Assembly: GCF_002088945.1 (NCBI RefSeq)
Contig: NZ_NCSU01000007.1
Location: 1,016,713 to 1,080,712 of the forward strand
Length of the DNA: 64,000 bases
Direction of reading: 5' to 3'
Source of the DNA: Henriciella pelagia
GTDB lineage: Bacteria > Pseudomonadota > Alphaproteobacteria > Caulobacterales > Hyphomonadaceae
Shown: positions 25,144-34,514 of the stretch, piece by piece
Layout of the letters: each line of letters opens with the position of its first letter
Position numbering within the stretch: position 1 is the stretch's first letter
Made by a program: the position numbers and the translations under genes
The notes under the pieces: generated by a model
What the model was told of the DNA's origin: nothing
The model's input: only the letters and a program-made list of their open reading frames with translations
Database searches by the model: none

Positions 25144-25617
25144 ATGAAGATCCACTTTGCCGTGGCTGGTGTGCTCGCAGGCGCACTCGCCGCTCCAGGG
25201 GCCATCGCCGCCAATAATGACGTATCGAACGCGCAACTCTATGCGTCGCTGATCAAGAACAATTTCCAGTGTGACGCGCTCATTCCAGCCGCGGAGCAGA
25301 TTGAAGCCTCATTTGCCAATTGGGACGCCATCGATCGAGCCGAGATCGTGGACGCCTTCACCTTGCTTGCTCAGCCCGAACAGGAAGCGTGCGGGTCCTT
25401 GCGGTCCTATGCGGCATTCATGTCCGGGCTGGCTGGCTCCAGCCCTGCGGTGTTTGATGCCGAGCTTCATCTGTCGAAGCGGTCAGTGTCCACAGGAACG
25501 AGGTCGTCGCGCGGCGATCGCTTCAAGGCGGCAAAGTCTGACTTCAGCCTGTTTTCGCAATCGTCTGAAATGCCGTCTTCGTACTCGCCAGAGAAGACAT
25601 CGGACTATCGGAACTAG
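25144..25617 (+). CDS. Secreted protein of unknown function
   Basis: 157 residues with a clean signal peptide (VAGVLAGALAAPGAIAA). The mature part has two cysteines (Cys41 in NNFQCDALIP, and one in QEACGSLRSY) that could form a disulfide, and a serine-rich tail. I do not recognise the family. It sits between wza and the outer-membrane barrel gene, 79 bases after wza, with its own GGGGACA box, so a periplasmic accessory role in polysaccharide export is plausible. Confidence 0.7.
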   Translation: MKIHFAVAGVLAGALAAPGAIAANNDVSNAQLYASLIKNNFQCDALIPAAEQIEASFANWDAIDRAEIVDAFTLLAQPEQEACGSLRSYAAFMSGLAGSSPAVFDAELHLSKRSVSTGTRSSRGDRFKAAKSDFSLFSQSSEMPSSYSPEKTSDYRN

Positions 25618-25702
25618 GCCGCAGACGGCCGCGCAGAAGATTTAATCCGGTGTTGCGGCATTTCGGCATCGTCCTTGCTTGAGCACGGTAAGGACTCTCC
25701 AA

Positions 25703-25709
25703 GGGGACA
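25703..25709 (+). promoter_or_regulatory. GGGGACA start-proximal box (outer-membrane barrel gene)
   Basis: Five bases before the GTG at 25715. It favours that start over upstream alternatives. Confidence 0.6.
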
Positions 25710-25714
25710 TTGCA

Positions 25715-26974
25715 GTGGCAAGTATAGTATCAACCCGGATCGCACTTCTGGCCGGCGTAACAGCAGTGGCAGCAGGTTCTGCGACCGCACAGTCGAGTTT
25801 TTACGAGCGCAATAGGTACGTTTCGGTGACCGAAAGGGCACAACCGGAATATGATCCTGTGCCAATTCGGCTCGGTGCCTTCGAGGCTCAGCCCGCCCTC
25901 CGTATCGGTGCGGGCTACCGTTCGAACCTTTTCGCATCGACGACCAATGAGACCGAAGACAGCTATCTGCAGTTCCGACCGTCTGTTGACGTCCAGTCGA
26001 CCTGGTCACGCCATTCACTGGCCGTTTCCCTGTCATCGGAGTCGACCGAGTATCAGGACACCAGTTCTGAATCGAATACGGACTTTCGCGGCCGTCTTGC
26101 GGGTCGCCTCGACGCCAGCTCTGCCGTGAGCCTTGTCGGAAACGTCATCGCCGAACAGACCTATGAGCCGCGCTCGTCGGTCGCCAGCAACCCGGCGGCT
26201 GTTGAGCCCGTCGAGCAGAACCGGCTTGGCGGCGAGATCGGTGCAGATTACGAGGCAGGGCGGATCAAGGTCCGCGGCCGTGTGTCCTCCGAAACGATCG
26301 ATTACCAGGATGTGCGCCTGAATGCCGGCCCGGTGCTGGACCAGGACTTCCGCGACCGTGACGAAACTTCGGCGAGCGTGCGCGTCTCCTACGCGCCGCA
26401 ACGCGACTGGGCTGTATTCGCAGAAGGCGTCGTCACCGAGCGTGACTATGATGCGCCGAATGCCTTCAACAATTTCAACCGGGACTCGCAGGGCACGGTG
26501 TTCCGTGTCGGTTCTGACTTCGAGCTGCCTTTCCTTGTCCGCGGAGATGTCGCGGTGGGCTACCATCAGTTCGAATATGACGACCCAGCATTCGCTGACG
26601 TTGACGGCCTTTCTGTGGAAGGCAATGCAAGCTGGTTCGTCACGCAACTGACAACCGTTACCGGTTCTGCGTCACGCCGGGTTGTCGATCCGGGCCTGCT
26701 CGCCGCAGCTGGCGCAACCCAGACAGATGTGACCCTGCGGATCGACCATGAACTGCGCCGCAACTGGCTGGTCAATGCCTCGGTCGGCCTGTCCGACTTC
26801 GAATATGAGAACATCAACCGGACGGATGAGCGCACGCGCCTGACGCTCGGAACCGAGTGGAAACTCAATCGCAATGCGTCGCTGAACGGAGCCTTCGAAT
26901 ACGTCGACCAGGACTCCAACCAGCAGCCATTCAGCGAAAACCGCATCATGGTTGGCATCACGGTTCGTCCGTAA
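25715..26974 (+). CDS. Outer-membrane beta-barrel protein (BBP2-like, polysaccharide-associated)
   Basis: 419 residues from GTG 25715 with a signal peptide (RIALLAGVTAVAAGSATAQ). The rest alternates polar and aromatic strands (for example LRIGAGYRSNLFASTTNETED and RVSYAPQRDWAVFAEG) and closes with ENRIMVGITVRP, an outer-membrane barrel end. The pattern matches the BBP2/VpsM-type barrels found in exopolysaccharide clusters. It probably completes the export route across the outer membrane with the short Wza-type protein. Confidence 0.82.
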   Translation: MASIVSTRIALLAGVTAVAAGSATAQSSFYERNRYVSVTERAQPEYDPVPIRLGAFEAQPALRIGAGYRSNLFASTTNETEDSYLQFRPSVDVQSTWSRHSLAVSLSSESTEYQDTSSESNTDFRGRLAGRLDASSAVSLVGNVIAEQTYEPRSSVASNPAAVEPVEQNRLGGEIGADYEAGRIKVRGRVSSETIDYQDVRLNAGPVLDQDFRDRDETSASVRVSYAPQRDWAVFAEGVVTERDYDAPNAFNNFNRDSQGTVFRVGSDFELPFLVRGDVAVGYHQFEYDDPAFADVDGLSVEGNASWFVTQLTTVTGSASRRVVDPGLLAAAGATQTDVTLRIDHELRRNWLVNASVGLSDFEYENINRTDERTRLTLGTEWKLNRNASLNGAFEYVDQDSNQQPFSENRIMVGITVRP

Positions 26975-27009
26975 CGCCCGCAAAATGCGGTACTTGACGG
27001 CGACCTAGA

Positions 27010-27015
27010 GGGACA
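27010..27015 (+). promoter_or_regulatory. Weak start-proximal box GGGACA (wzc)
   Basis: GAGGGACA six bases before the TTG at 27022. One base short of the full motif. Confidence 0.4.
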
Positions 27016-27021
27016 AAGAAA

Positions 27022-29256
27022 TTGAACAGCCAGGCACCGATAGATCAGCGAAACGCCAAGATGGTCCCGTATACACAGGGCTATGGTCAGGTCGACGACA
27101 GGATTTCTGATCCGAAGCAGGCGCTTCGCGCGCTTCGGCGTCGGTTGATGCTGTTCCTTTTCGTGGTTCTGACCACGTTTATCTCGGTCGCCGTGTTCAC
27201 CTTCCAGGCGACACCTGTCTATTCGACCAGCGCCTCCGTCATAATGGACTCGCGTGACAAGACCGTGATCGATATCGGTTCAGTCCTTTCCGGCCTGCCG
27301 CCGGAATCCTCCGTCGTTGATACCGAAGTCCAGATCATCCGCTCGCGCTCGCTCGCCGAGAAGGTCGTGCGCCAGTTGAACCTCAGAGAGGTGCCAGAGT
27401 TCAACCCGCTGCTTCAGGAAGCAAGCTTCACTGACAAGGCAAAGGCCTGGTTGAAAGGCCTTGTCGGGTCTTCTCCTGCGTCTTCCACGGCCACACAGGA
27501 CGATCAGGATGTCGTTGAAATGGAGCTGGTTGTCTCCTCACTGCTGAACAAGACCGGTGCGCGTCGGATTGCGACCACTTACGGCATCGAGATTTATGCA
27601 AGCAGCCAGGACCCGGAACTTGCCGCGCAGATCGCGAACAAGATTGTCGATCAGTATCTGGTCGAGCAGCTTGATGCGAAGTTCGACGCGACACGCCGCG
27701 CCAATGCCTGGCTTGAGGAGCGCCTTTCCGAGCTGCGCGCAGAAGTGAATGCAGCTGAGAATGCGGTTGAGGAGTATCGTGCCTCGTCCGGGCTCATGTC
27801 GGCCGGCACCACAACGCTCAACCAGCAGCAGATGGGCGACCTCAACGGTCAGCTGATCCTGCGCCGTGCAGAGCTTGCAGATGCCGAGGCACGCCTCTCG
27901 ACCGTGCGCGATCTTGCAGCGCGTGGTGTATCAGCCGAAGTCAGCGGCGAAGCCCTGAACTCGCCCGTCATTTCGGAACTGCGCCGCCAGCAGGCGGAAA
28001 TCCTGCGTGAACGTGCGGACCTGCAGAACCGTTATGGCCCTCTGCACCCGGATATCCAGCGCATCAACAATGAAGAGGCGAACATCCAGTCGCAAATCTC
28101 GACGGAGCTTCAGCGCATTGTCACCAGCCTTGAAAGCGATGTATCGATTGCCCGTCAGCGCGTCGCCAGCCTGCAATCCAATCTCGGCCAGATCCGTAAC
28201 ACTGTGAACCAGAACAACCAGGCGAGCGTGCGGCTTCGCGAACTGGAAAGATCGGCCGAAGCATCGCGCTCGATCTATGAAGCCTTTCTTGCCCGCTTCA
28301 AGCAGACCAATGAATCCGAGGGGCTCGCCGAGGCAGATGCGCGCTTGCTGTCTGCCGCGCCGGTCCCGCGTGCGCCTTCCTTCCCGAAAACCGGTCTGAA
28401 CCTGATGATCGGTCTTGCACTTGGGCTGATGCTGGGCGTCGGCGCCGTGGTCGCGGCTGAAGCGCTCAACAGCCAGATCAGCACAGGCGAAGAGATCGAA
28501 GAGAGCTTCCATGTGCCATTCCTGGGCAATTTCCCGAGACTGGTCGGCAATGAGAAAAAGGATCCGCGCCGTTACCTGATCAACAATCCGACCTCCGCTT
28601 ATGCCGAAAGCTTCCGGAATCTTCGTGCGTCGATCATGTTCGCGGACCTCGACAATGACATGAAGACCGTCGCGATCACCTCGTCCCAGCCGGATGAAGG
28701 CAAGACGACGCTGACGCATGGCCTTGGCATCATGTCGGCCATGTCTGGTACGAAGACCCTGATCGTGGATGGTGACTTCCGCCGCAAGCGCCTGTCTGAG
28801 ACGGTGCTCAAGGAGCCGGCGGAAAAGGGCTTCCTGGAATGTCTGTTCGGTGAATGCACGATTGAAGAAGCGATCACGACCGATGAAGAGACGGGTCTTG
28901 ATATCCTGCCGCTTACACCAGACCGGCATACGCCGCGCGACGTATTCGGATCGCGGACATTCGATAATCTGATGGAGCAGCTCGAGGAGCGCTACGATCT
29001 CATCCTGATCGATACCGGCCCGCTTCTGCTGCTGGCAGAAACCCGCATCATCACCAGCAAGGTCGACCAGGTCGTTGTCGTGTCACGCTGGCTGAAGACC
29101 AACCGGGCGGCCCTGAAGCAGGCGCTCTCATTGCTGCGCGATTTCCGCGCACAAGTGGCGGGTGTTGCGATCAACCGGGTGGATACAAACCGGTACCACC
29201 GTCAAGGCTACGGACACTCGGGCTACAAGTCCTACGCGAAATATTACACGAACTAG
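27022..29256 (+). CDS. Wzc-type polysaccharide co-polymerase / tyrosine autokinase
   Basis: 744 residues from TTG 27022 (ATG 27061 possible). An N-terminal Wzz domain with a membrane helix (LMLFLFVVLTTFISVAVFTF) leads into a long periplasmic coiled coil, a second helix (LMIGLALGLMLGVGAVVA), then the BY-kinase domain: Walker A SSQPDEGKTTLTHG, Walker A' LIVDGDFRR and Walker B LILIDTGP. The tyrosine cluster at the C-terminus (YHRQGYGHSGYKSYAKYY) is the autophosphorylation tail. It sets chain length and drives export together with Wza. Confidence 0.93.
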   Translation: MNSQAPIDQRNAKMVPYTQGYGQVDDRISDPKQALRALRRRLMLFLFVVLTTFISVAVFTFQATPVYSTSASVIMDSRDKTVIDIGSVLSGLPPESSVVDTEVQIIRSRSLAEKVVRQLNLREVPEFNPLLQEASFTDKAKAWLKGLVGSSPASSTATQDDQDVVEMELVVSSLLNKTGARRIATTYGIEIYASSQDPELAAQIANKIVDQYLVEQLDAKFDATRRANAWLEERLSELRAEVNAAENAVEEYRASSGLMSAGTTTLNQQQMGDLNGQLILRRAELADAEARLSTVRDLAARGVSAEVSGEALNSPVISELRRQQAEILRERADLQNRYGPLHPDIQRINNEEANIQSQISTELQRIVTSLESDVSIARQRVASLQSNLGQIRNTVNQNNQASVRLRELERSAEASRSIYEAFLARFKQTNESEGLAEADARLLSAAPVPRAPSFPKTGLNLMIGLALGLMLGVGAVVAAEALNSQISTGEEIEESFHVPFLGNFPRLVGNEKKDPRRYLINNPTSAYAESFRNLRASIMFADLDNDMKTVAITSSQPDEGKTTLTHGLGIMSAMSGTKTLIVDGDFRRKRLSETVLKEPAEKGFLECLFGECTIEEAITTDEETGLDILPLTPDRHTPRDVFGSRTFDNLMEQLEERYDLILIDTGPLLLLAETRIITSKVDQVVVVSRWLKTNRAALKQALSLLRDFRAQVAGVAINRVDTNRYHRQGYGHSGYKSYAKYYTN

Positions 29257-29292
29257 AATTGCCGCTGCGGACCGGCCACCACCGGTTCGCGG

Positions 29293-29517
29293 TCAGGCGG
29301 TTGGGCGTCTCGAGGCGAGCCGCAGTTCAGCGCGCTGCTGCACCAGTTCGACCACTTCGTCATGGCTCTTGCCGCGCATGTCATTCGACGTGGCAAGGCG
29401 GGAGCTGGTTGCGAGTTTCTTCAGTTCGGCGAGTTCGACACTGCGCAACACTTCACGGACCTTTTCGGGGGTTTCCCTGGCAACGAGGACAACGGGATTG
29501 ATCGGCTGTTCAGTCAT
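29293..29517 (-). CDS. Small soluble protein of unknown function
   Basis: 74 residues (MTEQPINPVVLVARETPEKVREVLRS...), charged and mainly helical, no signal or membrane segment. Its ATG overlaps the stop of the glycosyltransferase gene by four bases (29514-29517), a coupling that supports it being real. No family recognised. Confidence 0.5.
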   Translation of the reverse strand: MTEQPINPVVLVARETPEKVREVLRSVELAELKKLATSSRLATSNDMRGKSHDEVVELVQQRAELRLASRRPTA

Positions 29518-30755
29518 TCTGGGTCCGTCACGCTTGTCTGAAGCTTGGCTTCCATCAGTTCAATGAACTGTTCTGCCCATCCTTCAGGAGAAGTGCAAAT
29601 CTGATTGGCCCTGGGCGCGGCGTTGCGGCTCATCCTGCGCACGGTTTCATCATCGCCCGCCCAGACTTGCAGACGTTGCGCAAGTCCGGATTTGAGGTGC
29701 GGGTCGAAGACGGCGCCGATCTGCAATTCCTCGACTTTCGCTGCGAGCGTGCTGGGCCGGGAGATCAATACGGGAAGGCCACTCAGCGCGGCTTCGGCGA
29801 CAACCAGTCCATAAGGTTCCCGCCACCGACCCGGCACAACCAGCGCGCGGGCCGTGCGCACATGCTCGCCGATCTGTTCGCGGCTGCAGAAACCGGCAAA
29901 GGTGATGGCGGGAAACCTTTCCGCCAGTTCACTGCCGAGTGGTCCTTCGCCGATCATCGTGAGCGGTACGCCCGCCTCCATGGCGGCTTCTGCAACAATA
30001 TCAGCGCCTTTTTCACGGCTCAGCCGGCCAATGAACAGGAAGGTCCGGTTCTCTGCGGCCTCGACGGGGATGTCGAGATAGGCGGTTGCGGGGTTTGCGA
30101 TACTGGTAAGATGGGGCGGGTTGAACCCGGCGTCCTGCATCACCGATTTCATGCCATCGTGAAGGCAGACAAAGGTCATGTCACTCGTGCGAAAGTCTGC
30201 CACGCGATTGAGATTGAGATGCCGCGCCATGCGCCAGTATTTGTGCAAACTGCTGCGCCGGTCGCACTGGCTGATCCAGCAGGCGCCGGACATGGGTTTT
30301 AGCTCGCAGGGCGTTCCGCTCGGATAGTGCAGGAGACCGCCATTCGGGCAGGCATTGAAAAAGTCATGGCAGGACACGACCGTGCGAGCGGCGACAGGAC
30401 GGAGCGCGCCGAAAATGCTGGGTGACAGGATATGAGCCCAGTTGTGCAGGTGGTAGGCGGTCGAAGGCGTGTCGTTTCGGCTGACCCAATCTGATACAAG
30501 TTTTGCGGCCTCGCTATTGTGCAGGCCAGACCTCAAGGCGGAAAGGCGTGACTGTTCGAGGACCCGGCTCTGGCCGAGACCGATCGTCTCGATCCCGAAT
30601 TGTGACAGGCTGCTGTCATCCTCTGCGCCTGTCAGATAAGTGACATCCAGGCCAAGCTTGCGATACTGAATCGCAGACAGGCGTGCGAGACCCGTCGCGC
30701 CTCCGCGAGCCTCGATACTGTCATGTATGACGACGACGTGTTCAAGTCTGGCCAC
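29514..30755 (-). CDS. Family 4 glycosyltransferase, paralogue A
   Basis: 413 residues from GTG 30755 (VARLEHVVVIHDSIEARGG). The upstream extension is not protein-like. GT4 features are FIGRLSREKGADIVAEAA and the C-terminal REPYGLVVAEAALSGLPVLIS. An insert with conserved cysteines (CHDFFNACPNGG, then CWISQCDRRSSLHKYWR) is shared almost word for word with the gene at 42746-44017, which has the same GTG-GCC start. The two are paralogues and likely use related acceptors. Confidence 0.85.
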   Translation of the reverse strand: MARLEHVVVIHDSIEARGGATGLARLSAIQYRKLGLDVTYLTGAEDDSSLSQFGIETIGLGQSRVLEQSRLSALRSGLHNSEAAKLVSDWVSRNDTPSTAYHLHNWAHILSPSIFGALRPVAARTVVSCHDFFNACPNGGLLHYPSGTPCELKPMSGACWISQCDRRSSLHKYWRMARHLNLNRVADFRTSDMTFVCLHDGMKSVMQDAGFNPPHLTSIANPATAYLDIPVEAAENRTFLFIGRLSREKGADIVAEAAMEAGVPLTMIGEGPLGSELAERFPAITFAGFCSREQIGEHVRTARALVVPGRWREPYGLVVAEAALSGLPVLISRPSTLAAKVEELQIGAVFDPHLKSGLAQRLQVWAGDDETVRRMSRNAAPRANQICTSPEGWAEQFIELMEAKLQTSVTDPE

Positions 30756-30892
30756 TATTTCTCCCACATGGTCTGCAGGCCTGTTACTGCAATGTCTGCA
30801 CCAGATTGTTGCTATGGCAAGCGGATTGCATGGGCTGGTGCCTCTTCGCTTCTGATTGTAGTTTCCCCGACGGGAACAACAGGGAAATCTCG

Positions 30893-31777
30893 ATGGCAGG
30901 AAAAACCAGATTAGCGGTAGCGATTGCAACACTTGGCCGTCCGGACACGGTCGCTGAAAATATCGAGATTCTGCGTCGTCAGTCCCGCCCGGCTGACCGG
31001 ATCCTGCTGTCTGTAACCGGCCCGGAAGACCTGCCGGACAATATCGACATGACCGGGATCGAGACGGTGTTTGGTTCGAAAGGGCTCTGCGCCCAGCGAA
31101 ATCGCGCGCTCGACGCCCTTCAGGAGGATGTCGATTACATCATTTTCTTTGATGACGATTATGTCGCCTCGAAATTCGCACTCGAGCGGATTGAAGCCTA
31201 CTTCAATGACAATCCGGACATCGTCGGCATTATGGGTCATGTGCTGGCCGACGGTATCAAGGGGCCGGGCATCAAATATGCCGAAGCCTGCCGCATTGTG
31301 GAGGCATATGATGCCAAACCGCGCCCGCCCGTGCGGGAATTTGGCGAGTCCGACGGCCTGTACGGTTGCAATATGGCTTATCGCGCGTCGGCCATCGGCG
31401 AAACGCGCTTTGACGAAAATCTGCTCTATTATGGCTGGCTTGAAGATAATGACTTCTCGAACCAGCTTCTGGGGCGCGGTCGGCTCGTGCACACGAACGC
31501 GTTTGCCGGCGTACATTGCGGTGTGAAGACTTCGCGGTCTCCAGGCCTGCGCCTCGGCTATTCACAGATCGCAAACCCGGTCTACCTGATGAAGAAGGGC
31601 ACTCTGCCAAAGCACAAGGCATGGACCATGATGAGCCGGAATATGCTCGCCAATCACGCACGTACCGTGGCGCCCGAACCGTGGGTAGACCGCTGGGGCC
31701 GTGCCAAGGGGAACTGGCTCGCCATTCGGCATGCCCTCACAGGGAAGATCTCACCGACCTACATCCAGCACCTCTAG
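30893..31777 (+). CDS. Family 2 glycosyltransferase (GT-A fold)
   Basis: 294 residues from ATG 30893. The N-terminal nucleotide-binding segment is VAIATLGRPDTVAENIEILRRQ, the metal-binding acidic cluster is FFDDDYV (about 84-90), and a later GWLEDNDFSNQLL supplies the probable catalytic acid. No membrane segments, so cytosolic. It is divergent from glycosyltransferase paralogue A, with a 137-base shared promoter region, and leads a plus-strand run of decoration genes. Confidence 0.87.
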   Translation: MAGKTRLAVAIATLGRPDTVAENIEILRRQSRPADRILLSVTGPEDLPDNIDMTGIETVFGSKGLCAQRNRALDALQEDVDYIIFFDDDYVASKFALERIEAYFNDNPDIVGIMGHVLADGIKGPGIKYAEACRIVEAYDAKPRPPVREFGESDGLYGCNMAYRASAIGETRFDENLLYYGWLEDNDFSNQLLGRGRLVHTNAFAGVHCGVKTSRSPGLRLGYSQIANPVYLMKKGTLPKHKAWTMMSRNMLANHARTVAPEPWVDRWGRAKGNWLAIRHALTGKISPTYIQHL

Positions 31778-31817
31778 AACAGGGGGTGGCAATCGTAGCA
31801 ACTTGGAAAGGGCCGAC

Positions 31818-33038
31818 ATGAAAGTCGTGCTGCTGAACGTCAAATATTCTCCAAATCTCGGCGACGGGATCATCGCGGAGTGCTTCGAACATGCGCTTCG
31901 CGCAGCAGTCCCACGCCTTGATGTGTCGAGCTGTGATCTGGCGGGACGCACAGACTTTCAAAGCCGGAATCCAGGCCTGCGCAGTCTGGTCCTCGGCGTC
32001 ATGGGGATGCTGCCGTCGTCCTTACGCAGTCCGGCGCTCGCCAGCCTTGTTCGCTATCAACTGAAGTCGCATGCGCTCGACCATTATCGTTGGCACCTGC
32101 GCGATGCCGACATTGCCGTCATTGGCGGTGGCCAGCTGATTGCCGATGCGGGCCTGAATTTTCCATTGAAGATCTCGTCCGCTGTCGAGATTGCCCGACA
32201 AAACGGAGCGAGAGTCGCGATATTCGGGGCGGGCGTCGGACAGCATGTCAGTGGCAAGGGGAAGGCACTGTTCCGTGCCGCCTTTGACCCCGGTCTCGAG
32301 GCCGTGGGCTTGCGGGATGAGCTTTCGCTTGAGAGGTGGAACGCCATGTTCGATACACCGCGCGCAAGCCTGGTTCATGACCCTGGCATGCTTGCCAGCG
32401 ATCTTTATCCGGCGGAAAAGCGGCGCGCCGACCGCGTGAAGCCGAGGGTGGGGCTTGGCATCACCGACCCGAACATTCTGCGTCTCCACGCCGATACCGG
32501 TGAAGGGGCGCATGATACCGACTGGATAAGCCGGTATGCTGACCTTGCCTGCACGCTGACGGGCGAGGGCTTTGCGGTGAGCCTCTTCACGAATGGAGCG
32601 ACCAACGATCAGTCTTGTGCCGCAAAAGTTTATCGGCGCATTCAATCCCGGCTCGCTGATGCTGGTGATGTGTCTCTCCGGGCCCGGCCAGAACGGCCCG
32701 ATCAACTGGCTTCGATGATCGCCGGGTTTGACGCGGTCATCGCCCACCGCCTTCACGCAAATATTGTCGCGTTCTCATACGGCGTGCCGCATATCGGATT
32801 GCACTGGGACTCCAAGATGACAGGCTTTTTCGATGGCAAGGGACGGTCCAGATATCTGATCGGTTGCGACACACTGAGTCAGGAAGAGAAGATTGTGCCC
32901 TTGCTTCGAAGCGCCCTGTCGGAAGGGATTTCACCCTTCCAGCTGGCCGTGGCAAAGCGCTCGACGCGGGAGGCTATCGTCCGCTTCGCCAACGCATTGC
33001 TTGGTGATGAACACGTCGCTCAGGCGCGTGCAGGGTGA
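31818..33038 (+). CDS. Polysaccharide pyruvyl transferase family protein
   Basis: 406 residues from ATG 31818. Family features are VVLLNVKYSPNLGDGIIAECF at the N-terminus, IAVIGGGQLIAD (about 100), FGAGVGQHVSG, and AHRLHANIVAFSYGVPHIGLHWDSKM near the end. Members such as WcaK, CsaB and ExoV add ketal pyruvate from phosphoenolpyruvate to sugars, giving the polymer negative charge. It follows the GT2 gene by 40 bases. Confidence 0.88.
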   Translation: MKVVLLNVKYSPNLGDGIIAECFEHALRAAVPRLDVSSCDLAGRTDFQSRNPGLRSLVLGVMGMLPSSLRSPALASLVRYQLKSHALDHYRWHLRDADIAVIGGGQLIADAGLNFPLKISSAVEIARQNGARVAIFGAGVGQHVSGKGKALFRAAFDPGLEAVGLRDELSLERWNAMFDTPRASLVHDPGMLASDLYPAEKRRADRVKPRVGLGITDPNILRLHADTGEGAHDTDWISRYADLACTLTGEGFAVSLFTNGATNDQSCAAKVYRRIQSRLADAGDVSLRARPERPDQLASMIAGFDAVIAHRLHANIVAFSYGVPHIGLHWDSKMTGFFDGKGRSRYLIGCDTLSQEEKIVPLLRSALSEGISPFQLAVAKRSTREAIVRFANALLGDEHVAQARAG

Positions 33039-33168
33039 GCGTCTGAACGGGACGCGGCCCTCGGGCTAAATGTCAGTTTCCGGGACTCGAAATCATGGCT
33101 GTCGTGCAGCGATCACGCCAGTTGGCCAGAGGTTTGCATAAGCATTAATCCCATGTGATGTGAAGTCA

Positions 33169-33174
33169 GGGACA
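33169..33174 (+). promoter_or_regulatory. Weak start-proximal box GGGACA (acyltransferase gene)
   Basis: AGGGACA ends five bases before the ATG at 33180 and overlaps an alternative ATG at 33174. Confidence 0.35.
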
Positions 33175-33179
33175 TGCTT

Positions 33180-34319
33180 ATGAGTATAGTAGCAACCGAG
33201 GCGACACGCATCGGTAAATCGCCGCGCGCACGCGCCGGTAGCCGTCTGGCACCTCTCGACGCCCTGCGGGGCATCGCAATCGCTTGGGTCGCTATCTTCC
33301 ATTTTTGTTCGTTCTGGGCGCCCTCAGGGGCTGGGGACCCATTGCTGCCCTATGGTGACCTGCTTGCCTGGGTGCCTTTTGCCAGCGTCGGGTATCTCGG
33401 CGTCACCCTGTTCTTCATGATTTCGGGTTTCGTCATCCTCATGACCCTTGAGAGAACGGCGTCGCTGATTGATTTCGCAGTGCGCAGGTCGGCGCGCATC
33501 TGGCCAACGCTGGTTTTGTGCGGGTGTCTGACATGGCTCATCGCTCTCGCGATCGGTCCAGAGCAGTTCAAGGCCAGCCCGGCCGAGTTCCTGCTCAGCA
33601 TCTTTGCGTTTCCCCCTCAATATATCGGCGACCTCACTGGCCAGTCGGACTGGGGCTGGCTCGACGGGGCATACTGGTCGCTGTGGGTGGAAGTGCGGTT
33701 CTATGCGATGATCGGTGTCTGCTACTATCTTCTGAAGTCTCGCTGGATGACTGGCTGGTTCGCATTCCAGGGGATTTGTGCGCTGCTGTTGCTCGGCTTT
33801 TCCTTCACGAATCTTGGCGTGCTCGACAAGATCGGATCACTGCTCTTCTATCAGGATGTGGTCTATTTTTCCTTCGGAATGATTGCCTTCAAAGTGTATT
33901 CTGAACGCCGGTTCTCGACCGGAATGAGGGTGGCTTTCGGTCTGAGCGCACTCCACGCACTTGTGCTGGTCCTGCACCTGACGGGTGGAAAACCGTTCAG
34001 TGCTGAATTTGTCTTCGGCTATGCGACCATCTTTATCCTTTTCTGGGCGGCGCTGTGGCACGAACCGTTCAAGAACCTGCTCGCATGGCAGCCTCTGGTC
34101 CAGATTGGACGAGCGTCATACTCCTTCTACCTGCTCCATCAGGTGATCGGGCTCAGCATTATGTACTGGGCAAGCCAGATGATGCCGGGATGGGCCGTCG
34201 CCGCGTTCGTGTTGCCGGCGGTGATAATCCTTCTCCTTGCCCTTTCGAGGGCGGTATTCCTGAACTACGAACAGCCGCTCAATCGCAAGATCGTGGAGTT
34301 GCAGGCCCAGACCGCCTGA
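33180..34319 (+). CDS. Acyltransferase family 3 (OafA/ExoZ-like) membrane protein
   Basis: 379 residues from ATG 33180 (33174 also in frame). About ten membrane helices. The first carries LDALRGIAIAWVAIFHF, with the R-x10-H pair of acyltransferase-3 enzymes. GVTLFFMISGFVI and RRSARIWPTLV follow, then WSLWVEVRFYAMIG. It would transfer acetyl or another acyl group onto the polysaccharide at the membrane. It follows the pyruvyl transferase by about 140 bases. Confidence 0.88.
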   Translation: MSIVATEATRIGKSPRARAGSRLAPLDALRGIAIAWVAIFHFCSFWAPSGAGDPLLPYGDLLAWVPFASVGYLGVTLFFMISGFVILMTLERTASLIDFAVRRSARIWPTLVLCGCLTWLIALAIGPEQFKASPAEFLLSIFAFPPQYIGDLTGQSDWGWLDGAYWSLWVEVRFYAMIGVCYYLLKSRWMTGWFAFQGICALLLLGFSFTNLGVLDKIGSLLFYQDVVYFSFGMIAFKVYSERRFSTGMRVAFGLSALHALVLVLHLTGGKPFSAEFVFGYATIFILFWAALWHEPFKNLLAWQPLVQIGRASYSFYLLHQVIGLSIMYWASQMMPGWAVAAFVLPAVIILLLALSRAVFLNYEQPLNRKIVELQAQTA

Positions 34320-34514
34320 TCTGCCCGAACAGGATCTGCGGAGCGGCAAGTTTCTTGCGTGTCCGAGCGGAAGCCGTAACGTTTCGGTTCAGTTCATTCA
34401 GCCTGAGGAAAAGGTTGCCTTGCAAAGTCGTGATCAGAATGTCGGCAGTGCAGACCACCGGGCCGTTTTACCTGTCATCGGGTGCTTCGGCACCTTTGCG
34501 CCAGGAGTGATCTC

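Noticed and set aside
29267..29290. Imperfect hairpin after wzc as a terminator
   Set aside because: No T-run, contains a mismatch, and abuts the end of the small minus-strand gene.
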